The notes under the pieces were generated by a model. It was given only the letters and a program-made list of their open reading frames with translations. It was not told the DNA's origin and did not search any database. Below are positions 45,555-52,657 of a stretch of DNA of 64,000 nt, piece by piece. Every line of letters starts with the position of its first letter. The first letter of the stretch is position 1. The stretch spans positions 140,955 through 204,954 of the forward strand of contig NZ_JMFG01000002.1 of the NCBI RefSeq assembly GCF_000687145.1. The letters are read 5' to 3'. Origin of the DNA: Thermoanaerobaculum aquaticum. GTDB taxonomy: Bacteria > Acidobacteriota > Thermoanaerobaculia > Thermoanaerobaculales > Thermoanaerobaculaceae. A program made the position numbers and the translations under genes.

Positions 45555-46673
45555 TTACAGACCGAGCTGAGTCACGGCCTCGGTGTAAAGGCTTTCCAAG
45601 CGCTGGCCGCGGACGGTGGTGGAAAAGCCCGCCACCACACGGCTTCTGGCAGCCTGGCCAAGACGCAACGCCAGCTCCCTATCGGCAAGCAGGCGCACAA
45701 TGGCGGCGGCCAGGGAGGCCACGTCCCGCGGCGGGATGAGGAGGCCGCACTCCCCGTCTTTCACCAGCTCGCCGTTGCCGCCCACGGCGGTGGCCACTAC
45801 GGCTTTTTCCAACGCCATGGCCTCACGGATGGTGCCGGTGATGCCGGTGCCGGCCCAGGAGGGGTCCACAACCACCTGGCAAGCCGCCAGCACCTCGGGC
45901 ATGTCGGTGCGAGCCAGGGTGGCATGCACCCCGCGGGTCAAGCCCAGGCTTCGGGCGTACTGCAGCACGGCCTCTTTCTGGGTTTCCGAAGAGCAGCCCA
46001 CCAGCACCAGCTCGGCAGTGGGCACTTTACGGCGCACCTCCACGAACGCCGCCAGAAGCTCCCGCCACCCCTTCCAGTCGCGAATGCCCACGTGGCCCAC
46101 CAACGGCACTTCGGGGCTTAGCCCCAGCTCCTGGCGAAAACGGAACGGGTCTACCCGCTGGGGGTCAAACCGGTCGGTGTCCACACCGGCGTAAACCGTG
46201 ACCACCTTGTGGGCGGGAAGGCCGGTGGAGCTTAGGACTACCTGACGGATGGCGTCGCACACCGCCACCACCTTGGTCACCCTTGGGGAGCGGTACTTCC
46301 AACGGGAAAAAAAGCCCACCGGGAAAGACACCCCACGGTTCACGAACAGCGCGTAGCGCGCCCCCATGAAGGTGGCGGCCAAAGCCACCGCATGGGCAAT
46401 GCCCTTGTGCACGTGCACCACCTGCAGGTGCATTTCCTGGGCCAGGTGGGCAAAGGCCCGGGCGGAAAGCCAGTCCAGCTCGTGGCGCAGCGGCAGAGGG
46501 TGGTAGTGCACGGCGGTGTTGGTGAGCTCGGCGGCCAGGCGGGGATCGGGACGGGTGACCACCACCACCTGGTGGCCCCGGCGGGAAAGCTCCCGGGCCG
46601 CCTCCAGCATTTGCCGCACCGAGCCGGTGGCCAGGGAGGTTTTCTCCAAAACCTGAGCAATGCGCAAGCTCAT
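45555..46673 (-). CDS. glycosyltransferase family 4 protein
   Basis: GT-B fold retaining glycosyltransferase, 372 residues. The N-terminal acceptor domain begins SLRIAQVLEKTSLATGSVRQMLEAARELSRRGHQVVVVT; the C-terminal donor domain has LVGHVGIRDWKGWRELLAAF and the E-x7-E-like motif TIREAMALEKAVVATAVGGNGELVKDGECGLLIPP, typical of GT4. Probably builds a surface glycan or LPS-like glycolipid; sugar unknown. ATG 46673 lies just after the OPT terminator and has only a weak ribosome-binding site. Tail-to-tail with yjbQ. Confidence 0.92.
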   Translation of the reverse strand: MSLRIAQVLEKTSLATGSVRQMLEAARELSRRGHQVVVVTRPDPRLAAELTNTAVHYHPLPLRHELDWLSARAFAHLAQEMHLQVVHVHKGIAHAVALAATFMGARYALFVNRGVSFPVGFFSRWKYRSPRVTKVVAVCDAIRQVVLSSTGLPAHKVVTVYAGVDTDRFDPQRVDPFRFRQELGLSPEVPLVGHVGIRDWKGWRELLAAFVEVRRKVPTAELVLVGCSSETQKEAVLQYARSLGLTRGVHATLARTDMPEVLAACQVVVDPSWAGTGITGTIREAMALEKAVVATAVGGNGELVKDGECGLLIPPRDVASLAAAIVRLLADRELALRLGQAARSRVVAGFSTTVRGQRLESLYTEAVTQLGL

Positions 46674-46676
46674 AGG

Positions 46677-46707
46677 GAAAAGCGGGGGCGGCGCCCGCCG
46701 CCCCCGC
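46677..46707 (-). terminator. intrinsic terminator after the OPT transporter gene
   Basis: GCGGGGGCGGCG and CGCCGCCCCCGC form a perfect 12-bp stem with a 2-nt loop (46682-46707), followed on the minus strand by TTTT. It is 9 bp after the OPT stop and directly before the glycosyltransferase start. Confidence 0.75.
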
Positions 46708-46716
46708 ATGGAACGC

Positions 46717-48774
46717 CTACATTACCGCCGTGGGCGGCGCCGGCTCATCAGCAGCGCCGGCTTTGCCCAGGGGTACGACAATGAGGTAAGCGGCAATGGC
46801 CAAGGCAAAGAGCAAAGCAAGGATGCCGGGGGCATGCCAACCGGGGATCCACTCAGCAAGGCTGTAAAAAGCCTTGTCCCGGAAGAACACCACGGCGGCC
46901 ACCACCAAGCCCATGAGCGCCTCGCCGGCAATTAAGCCAGAGGCGGCCAGCACCCCGGCGTTTTCCACCCGCGCCTTTTGCGCGTCGTTGTAACCCCGCT
47001 TGGCAACCATCTTGTCCACAATGGCGCGGATGACTCCGCCCACAAAAATGGCAAAGGTGGTTTCCAGCGGGAGGTACATGCCCACCGCAAAAAGCATGGG
47101 GCTCTTCACCTTGACAAGGATGAGGGCAAAGCCCATGACGATGCCCACGATCACCAAAGGCCAGGCCATTTCCCCGCCCACGATGCCCTGGGAGAGGGTA
47201 GCCATCAGCCCCGCTTGCGGAGCAGCCAGTGCCTTGTCGCCGAAGCCGGTACCACCTTGTTTGATGTTGGAGAAGTGCAAAACGTAAAGCGGGAAGAACA
47301 GCAACAAACCAGCCACCACCACGCCGATGAGGTCACCCACCTGCATTTTCCAGGGGGTACCGCCCAGGATGTGCCCCACTTTGAGGTCCTGGAGCATCTC
47401 ACCGGCCACCGCTGCCGCTACGCACACCACGCTGGCCACGCCCAAAACCGCGGCCACCCCTTGCATGCCGGAAACCCCCACAATAACCATGGTGAGGGCG
47501 GCTACAATGAGCGTGGCCAAGGTCAAACCCGAGATGGGGTTGTTGGAGGAGCCGATCATCCCCACCAAATTGCCGGAAACCGCGGCAAAGAAAAAGCCGG
47601 TCACCAGCATTACGGCCGCAGCAGCAATGGCTCCACCGATTTTGCCCGCAAAATAGTTGTAGAGGATCACCATAAGCACGAAAACCACCGCCACGCCGAA
47701 AAGCACCACCTTGAAGCTCAGGTCCTTATCGGTCCTTTCGGTGGAATCGGTGGCCGCTGCGGACTTCTTGAGGTCGGAAACCGAGCGGGCGAGGCCGGCC
47801 TTGAGGTTGGCGCGCATGCGGTAAAGGGTGTAGCCAGCCCCTACCAGCATGCCCCCTACAGCAATGGGGCGCACGATGAACTTCCACAGGCGGTCCGCAA
47901 GCAGTGCCCAAGCGTGCTGGCTGCCCGGCTCCACACCCAGCGATGCCGCAAAGCCGTCCATCATCGAGGGACCGAGAAAGAACACCAGGAGCGGCACGAA
48001 AAGACCCCAGGCCAAAAGGCCGCCGGCAAAGTTCAGGGCGGCCAGGGTAGGGCCAATGATGTAGCCCACGCCCATGTACGCGGGGCTCACCGCCGGGGCC
48101 GAGATGGTCGAAACCCCACCCAGGCCCTGCACCGCGTAGGCGTCCTTTTGGAAACCCAACCGCACCAGGCTCTTGCCCGCTTCCCCCACTTTAAGGAAAA
48201 ACTCGTTGGACGCACGGAAAATCCCGAAATCGCCCAAAAATTTGATGAGGGCGCCCACCCCCATGGCCTTGAAGAGCTGCACCGCGGCTTCGGCTCCCCG
48301 CTGGCCTGCCTTGTGGATTTCCGCGGCCGCCACCGACTCGGGGAAGGGAAGCTCCGGGTCTTCCACCATGACCCGCCGCAGCATGGTGACGAACATGATC
48401 CCCAAAATGCCGCCGACGATCATGAGGGCGCTGGCCAGCACGTAATCCTTGACCGTGTTGAACTGCCAGATGCCAAGGATCACGAAGGCTGGCAGGGTAA
48501 AGATCGCCCCGGCTGCCACCGATTCACCAATGGAGCCCACGGTCCGGGCGAAGTTTTCCTCAAGCAGGGACCCCCGCATGAGGCGCAGCACGGCCATGGA
48601 AATCACCGCCGCCGGGTACGTGGCGGCAATGGTCATGCCGGCCTTGAGCCCCAGGTACGCGTTGGCCGCCCCCAGCACCACGCTCATGACCAGGCCCAAA
48701 AACAATGCCCGCCCCGTGAACTCACTCATGGTCACGTGGGCGGGCACGAACGGGGTGAAGCGCTTCTCACTCAT
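46717..48774 (-). CDS. OPT family oligopeptide transporter
   Basis: Proton-coupled uptake of peptides or metal chelates; 685 residues with about 16 hydrophobic segments. The start FTGRALFLGLVMSVVLGAANAYLGLKAGMTIAATYPAAV and later PFPESVAAAEIHKAGQ and NNPISGLTLATLIV are signatures of prokaryotic OPT proteins. C-terminal segments GGVIRAIVDKMVAKRGYND and ASGLIAGEALMGLV also match. ATG 48774 follows GGGAGG. Earlier in-frame starts would lie on the promoter. Bounded by a terminator downstream and a promoter upstream, it is a single-gene unit. Confidence 0.94.
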   Translation of the reverse strand: MSEKRFTPFVPAHVTMSEFTGRALFLGLVMSVVLGAANAYLGLKAGMTIAATYPAAVISMAVLRLMRGSLLEENFARTVGSIGESVAAGAIFTLPAFVILGIWQFNTVKDYVLASALMIVGGILGIMFVTMLRRVMVEDPELPFPESVAAAEIHKAGQRGAEAAVQLFKAMGVGALIKFLGDFGIFRASNEFFLKVGEAGKSLVRLGFQKDAYAVQGLGGVSTISAPAVSPAYMGVGYIIGPTLAALNFAGGLLAWGLFVPLLVFFLGPSMMDGFAASLGVEPGSQHAWALLADRLWKFIVRPIAVGGMLVGAGYTLYRMRANLKAGLARSVSDLKKSAAATDSTERTDKDLSFKVVLFGVAVVFVLMVILYNYFAGKIGGAIAAAAVMLVTGFFFAAVSGNLVGMIGSSNNPISGLTLATLIVAALTMVIVGVSGMQGVAAVLGVASVVCVAAAVAGEMLQDLKVGHILGGTPWKMQVGDLIGVVVAGLLLFFPLYVLHFSNIKQGGTGFGDKALAAPQAGLMATLSQGIVGGEMAWPLVIVGIVMGFALILVKVKSPMLFAVGMYLPLETTFAIFVGGVIRAIVDKMVAKRGYNDAQKARVENAGVLAASGLIAGEALMGLVVAAVVFFRDKAFYSLAEWIPGWHAPGILALLFALAIAAYLIVVPLGKAGAADEPAPPTAVM

Positions 48775-48838
48775 GTCACGCCTCCCTTTCTCGCCACAGC
48801 TTCCCCGCAGGTGTCCGTGGCGGTTGTGTCGTCGGCGC

Positions 48839-48869
48839 ATTCTACAGGAAGCGAAAAGGCAACCGTCAA
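48839..48869 (-). promoter_or_regulatory. promoter of the OPT transporter
   Basis: Minus-strand -35 TTGACG (48864-48869) and -10 TAGAAT (48839-48844); the 19-bp spacer is longer than ideal. Confidence 0.5.
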
Positions 48870-48929
48870 GCGAGGGGTTCGAACGAGGCGTCGGTGGGGG
48901 GCGAGAAAACTCCTGCGTCTATTACGCTC

Positions 48930-48943
48930 ATATCCTATGATAT
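48930..48943 (+). promoter_or_regulatory. small inverted repeat upstream of clpB
   Basis: ATATC-CTAT-GATAT, 5-bp arms with a 4-nt centre, 16 bp before the clpB -35 box. It is not CIRCE or HAIR, the common heat-shock operators. It could be a regulator site; evidence is only the symmetry and position. Confidence 0.25.
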
Positions 48944-48958
48944 CGGAGACGTAGAACC

Positions 48959-48987
48959 TTGACAATTCCACGCGCAGGTCCTAAATT
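48959..48987 (+). promoter_or_regulatory. promoter of clpB
   Basis: -35 TTGACA (48959-48964), 17 bp, -10 TAAATT (48982-48987). About 30 nt of leader with GGAGAGGAG before ATG 49025. Confidence 0.75.
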
Positions 48988-49024
48988 GTAGCTGAAGCCG
49001 TTCACGGCTTCGAGGAGAGGAGCT

Positions 49025-51631
49025 ATGGCAACCACGAACTACACCATCAAGGCCCAGGAGGCCTTGCAAGAAACCTTCAACCTGGCCCGCTCCCGGGGTA
49101 ACCCCGAGGTGCTCCCCAGCCACCTTTTGGTGAGCCTGCTGGAGCAACCCGAGGGTCTGGCCCCGCGGTTGGTGGCGAAGGTGGGGGCACCGCTTCCGGC
49201 CCTGTTGGCGGAAGCCAAGCGGGATCTCGATCGTCTCCCGCAGGTGGAGGGTGGGGCAGAGCCCCAGCTTTCCCGGGACTTCCGGCAGGTGATGGAAACC
49301 GCCGCCAAGCTTGCCCCCCAGTTCCAGGACCAGTTCGTCTCGGTGGAGCACCTTTTCATGGCGCTGACCTTGGTGCGGGGTTCCTCCGCCCAGGAAATCC
49401 TTTCCCGCTACGGCATCACCAAGGACACGCTGCTGGCTGCCCTGCAGGAGGTGCGGGGCTCCCACCGGGTCACCGATGACAACCCCGAGGCCAAGTACGA
49501 GGCCCTCAAGCAGTACTCCCGGGACCTCACGGAGCTCGCCCGGGCCGGCAAGCTGGACCCGGTCATTGGCCGGGACGAGGAAATCCGCCGGGTGATGCAG
49601 GTGCTCACCCGCCGCACCAAGAACAACCCGGTGCTTTTGGGTGAGCCGGGGGTAGGCAAAACCGCCATTGCCGAAGGCTTGGCCCAGCGCATCGCCACCG
49701 GCGATGTGCCCGAGGTGCTGAAGAACCGGCGCATCGTGGCCTTGGACATGGGGGCTTTAATTGCCGGCACCAAGTACCGGGGGGAGTTTGAGGACCGCTT
49801 GAAGGCGGTCATCAAGGAAGTGGTGGACTCCCAGGGGGAGGTCATCCTCTTCATTGACGAAATCCACACGCTGGTGGGGGCGGGCGCCGCGGAAGGGGCC
49901 ATGGATGCGGCTAACCTGCTGAAGCCGGCGTTAGCGCGGGGTGAGCTGCGGTGCATTGGCGCCACCACCCTCTCTGAATACCGCAAGTACATCGAAAAAG
50001 ACGCGGCCCTGGAGCGGCGTTTCCAGCCGGTGATGGTGTCCGAGCCCACGGTGGAGGAAACCATTGCCATCCTCCGCGGCTTGAAGGAACGCTACGAGGT
50101 GCACCACGGGGTGCGCATCACCGATGGGGCGCTGGTGGCCGCGGCGCAGCTTTCCCACCGGTACATCACCGACCGCTACCTGCCGGACAAGGCCATTGAC
50201 CTCATTGACGAGGCGGCCTCCCGCTTGCGCATTGAAATTGACTCCTTGCCCACGGAAATTGACCAAAAGGAGCGGGCGCTGGTTAAGCTGGAAATCGAAA
50301 AGCGAGCGCTGGCCAAGGAAAGCGATCCCCAAGCCCAGGAGCGACGTGCCCAAGTGGAAAAGGCCATTGCCGAGCTTTCCGAGGAAATCGCCGGCATGAA
50401 GGCTTCCTGGCAGCGGGAAAAGCAGCTCATTGCCCGCATTCGCGAGCTCAAGGAGCGCCTGGAGACCCTCCGGGAAGCAGCGGAAAGGGCCGAGCGGGAA
50501 GGCGATTTGGAGCGTGCCGCGCAGCTCCGTTACGGGGAAATCCCGGCCACCCAAAAGGAGCTGGCCCAGGCCAGCGACGAGCTCAAGGCCCACCAGCAAA
50601 CCCACGGCACCTTCCTGGCCGAGGAGGTCACCGAAGAAGCGGTGGCCCAAGTGGTGGCCCGCTGGACCGGCATTCCCGTGGCCAAGCTCCTGGAAAGCGA
50701 AAAAAGCAAGCTCCTGGCCATGGAAACCCGGCTGCGCCAGCGGGTGGTGGGCCAAGACGAGGCCATCCGCGCCGTTTCCGAAGCGGTGCGGCGGGCGCGG
50801 GCGGGGCTCAAGGATCCCAACCGGCCGGTGGGTTCCTTCCTGTTCCTGGGTCCCACCGGAGTTGGCAAAACCGAGCTGGCCCGGGCTTTAGCCGAGTTCC
50901 TGTTCGACGACGAGCGGGCCATGGTGCGCCTGGACATGTCCGAGTACATGGAAAAGCACTCGGTGGCCCGCATGATTGGGGCCCCTCCCGGCTACGTGGG
51001 CCACGAAGAAGGGGGCCAGCTCACCGAAGCGGTGCGGCGGAGGCCTTACAGCGTGGTGCTATTGGACGAGGTGGAAAAGGCGCACCCCGATGTCTTCAAC
51101 GTGCTCCTGCAGATCCTCGATGATGGCCGGCTCACCGACGGCAAGGGCCGCACCGTGGACTTCCGCAACACCGTGATCATCATGACCTCCAACATTGCCT
51201 CGCACATCATCGGCAGCTTCAGCGAAGCCGACCGCGAGCGCATGATGGCGGCGGTGGAAGCCGAGCTCAAGCGCACCTTCCGCCCGGAGTTTTTAAACCG
51301 CATTGACGAGGTTCTGGTGTTCCACAAGCTCTCCATGGAGCACCTGCGGCAAATCGTGCGCATTCAGCTCTCGCGCCTGAACCAACTGCTGGCCGATCGC
51401 CGCATTCACATTGAAGCCGACGATGCTGCCCTGGAGTTCTTAGCCCGCGAAGGCTACGACCCGGAGTTTGGCGCGCGGCCCTTGAAGCGCACCATCCAGC
51501 GGCTGGTGCAGGACCCCCTGGCCCGCATGATCCTGGCCGGCGAAGTGCAAGACGGCGACACCGTGGCGCTCACGGTGGAAGACGGGCAGCTGGTGCTCCG
51601 AAGCGAGGCGGTGCCGGTGGGTGTCGTCTAA
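49025..51631 (+). CDS. clpB: ATP-dependent chaperone ClpB
   Basis: Hexameric disaggregase that works with DnaK. Clp_N repeats (about 1-145), first AAA+ domain with [15 protein letters not shown], middle coiled-coil domain (about 400-520) that separates ClpB from ClpA/ClpX, second AAA+ with [19 protein letters not shown] and [31 protein letters not shown] is the pore-loop region. 868 residues, full length. Driven by a consensus housekeeping promoter. Confidence 0.98.
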   Translation: MATTNYTIKAQEALQETFNLARSRGNPEVLPSHLLVSLLEQPEGLAPRLVAKVGAPLPALLAEAKRDLDRLPQVEGGAEPQLSRDFRQVMETAAKLAPQFQDQFVSVEHLFMALTLVRGSSAQEILSRYGITKDTLLAALQEVRGSHRVTDDNPEAKYEALKQYSRDLTELARAGKLDPVIGRDEEIRRVMQVLTRRTKNNPVLLGEPGVGKTAIAEGLAQRIATGDVPEVLKNRRIVALDMGALIAGTKYRGEFEDRLKAVIKEVVDSQGEVILFIDEIHTLVGAGAAEGAMDAANLLKPALARGELRCIGATTLSEYRKYIEKDAALERRFQPVMVSEPTVEETIAILRGLKERYEVHHGVRITDGALVAAAQLSHRYITDRYLPDKAIDLIDEAASRLRIEIDSLPTEIDQKERALVKLEIEKRALAKESDPQAQERRAQVEKAIAELSEEIAGMKASWQREKQLIARIRELKERLETLREAAERAEREGDLERAAQLRYGEIPATQKELAQASDELKAHQQTHGTFLAEEVTEEAVAQVVARWTGIPVAKLLESEKSKLLAMETRLRQRVVGQDEAIRAVSEAVRRARAGLKDPNRPVGSFLFLGPTGVGKTELARALAEFLFDDERAMVRLDMSEYMEKHSVARMIGAPPGYVGHEEGGQLTEAVRRRPYSVVLLDEVEKAHPDVFNVLLQILDDGRLTDGKGRTVDFRNTVIIMTSNIASHIIGSFSEADRERMMAAVEAELKRTFRPEFLNRIDEVLVFHKLSMEHLRQIVRIQLSRLNQLLADRRIHIEADDAALEFLAREGYDPEFGARPLKRTIQRLVQDPLARMILAGEVQDGDTVALTVEDGQLVLRSEAVPVGVV

Positions 51632-51664
51632 CCTCTCGTTAAGGTTGCAACCCCAGGCGCTTTC

Positions 51665-51885
51665 CCTCTGGGCTTCCTCCCGACCGCATGCTTTAAATCG
51701 CGCGGCACTCTCCGGGGCGCTGCCCGTGCGCCCACGGACCTGCGAGCAGGACAAGCCCACTGCAAGCTCGATACGCCACGGGACAGGGGAGCTTTTGCTG
51801 GCGCCAAGCGGGGTTTTCGCTGTGCCGCCCGGGAACCCGTGACGCGCGGGTTTCCGGGCCCTGCGGCTGGCGGAAGGTAATCCCT
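51665..51885 (+). ncRNA. structured RNA candidate, 6S RNA-like
   Basis: A gene-free stretch of about 360 bp after clpB holds a nested long-range pairing. CTTCCTCCCGACCGC (51673-51687) pairs with GCGGCTGGCGGAAG (51863-51876); inside it CTCTCC (51708) pairs with GGGGAG (51786), TGCCCGTG (51721) with CACGGGACA (51777), and CGAGC (51743) with GCTCG (51766). An A/T-rich 5' strand (ATGCTTTAAATC) faces a 3' strand that folds into its own hairpin and is followed by CCTGCGGC, the same order as E. coli 6S RNA. Size about 200 nt also fits. No alignment could be run, so this is a candidate only. Confidence 0.42.
51824..51867 (+). repeat. strong imperfect hairpin (3' part of the RNA candidate)
   Basis: GCCCGGGAACCCG (51827-51839) pairs with CGGGTTTCCGGGC (51847-51859) with one wobble, flanked by GCCGC (51824) and GCGGC (51863). 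No U-run follows, so it is not a standard terminator of clpB. Confidence 0.6.
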
Positions 51886-51912
51886 ATGGCCCTTTGCAGC
51901 TGCACCCTGACG

Positions 51913-51943
51913 TTGACAACCCCCTCTTCCGGACCCATATCTA
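51913..51943 (+). promoter_or_regulatory. probable promoter of the cupin gene
   Basis: TTGACA (51913-51918) is a consensus -35. The -10 is less clear: ATATCT (51937-51942, 18 bp) or TATCTA (51938-51943, 19 bp). Confidence 0.5.
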
Positions 51944-51993
51944 GACTCAGACGCAAGCCTGACTGGTTTAGAAGGACGGAAAGGAGGGACGAG

Positions 51994-52362
51994 ATGCCTG
52001 AAAACCCTAAGGCCATTTCCGGAAAGAACTTCGACTCACCCGACGAAACCCGCCGCCCGTTCGAGAAGGGCCGGATTGATGTGGTGAACCTGGGTGGGCT
52101 TACCTTTTACCGGGAGACCCTGGAGCCTGGCTGGCAGTGGTCGAAGCACGTAAAGCCTGTGGTTGGCGGGGAAAGCTGCCAGAGGTTCCACGTGAAGATT
52201 TTTCTTGCGGGGCGGCAACGGATTCGAATGGGTGACGGCACCGAGATGGAGTTCGGTCCGGGGGATGTGGCAATCATGTACCCCGGCCATGACGCTTGGG
52301 TTGTGGGCGACGAGCCCAACGTGCTCATTGAGCTCGCCGACGCGGTCAGGCGAAAGGAATGA
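51994..52362 (+). CDS. small cupin-domain protein
   Basis: 122 residues, a single cupin barrel. The segment FYRETLEPGWQWSKHVKPVVGGESCQRFHVKIFLAGRQRIRMGDGTEMEFGPGDVAIMYPGHDAWVVGDEPNVLIEL gives both cupin motifs; metal-ligand histidines are poorly conserved (K-H in motif 1, H in PGHDAW), so it may bind a ligand without catalysis. ATG 51994 follows AAGGAGGGA. Single-gene unit with a promoter and a terminator. Substrate unknown. Confidence 0.85.
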   Translation: MPENPKAISGKNFDSPDETRRPFEKGRIDVVNLGGLTFYRETLEPGWQWSKHVKPVVGGESCQRFHVKIFLAGRQRIRMGDGTEMEFGPGDVAIMYPGHDAWVVGDEPNVLIELADAVRRKE

Positions 52363-52440
52363 GCGGCGGGCAGCAAAACCCCGTGCAGGCCAGTAGCCCG
52401 TGACGAGCTTTCTGAAGGCCACCCACCTCTGATCAGGCGC

Positions 52441-52476
52441 CGTTGGCTTAAGGGTGAGCGTTCGCCAACGTTTTTT
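52441..52476 (+). terminator. intrinsic terminator after the cupin gene
   Basis: CGTTGGC (52441-52447) pairs with GCCAACG (52464-52470), followed directly by TTTTTT. 78 bp after the cupin stop. The remaining 52477-52620 shows no gene or clear signal. Confidence 0.75.
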
Positions 52477-52620
52477 CCGGCCTGTCTCTTTCTTAACCAC
52501 CGCAAACGTATGGGACCGCTTTTGCGAGCTCCGGCGCCGCTCTTCCGGGCTGGGAACGAATGGCGCTCAAGCATTTTTGCAATTTGAACGTTCTCGGGTG
52601 GTCATTCTGCAAGAACAGGG

Positions 52621-52650
52621 TTGACGCCACCCCCAAAAATTGGCGATACT
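52621..52650 (+). promoter_or_regulatory. promoter of the glutamate synthase operon, leaderless type
   Basis: -35 TTGACG (52621-52626), 18 bp, -10 GATACT (52645-52650). The ATG at 52658 is 7 nt after the -10 box, so the transcript should begin at or next to the start codon. Confidence 0.6.
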
Positions 52651-52657
52651 TTGCAAA

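Noticed and set aside
48930..48943. Known heat-shock operator (CIRCE or HAIR) at clpB
   Set aside because: The repeat sequence and arm length match neither consensus; listed only as a weak inverted repeat.
46978..48954. 658-codon open frame on the plus strand
   Set aside because: It is antisense to the OPT transporter, His/Gly/Arg-rich, with no motif; high-GC genes produce such mirror frames.
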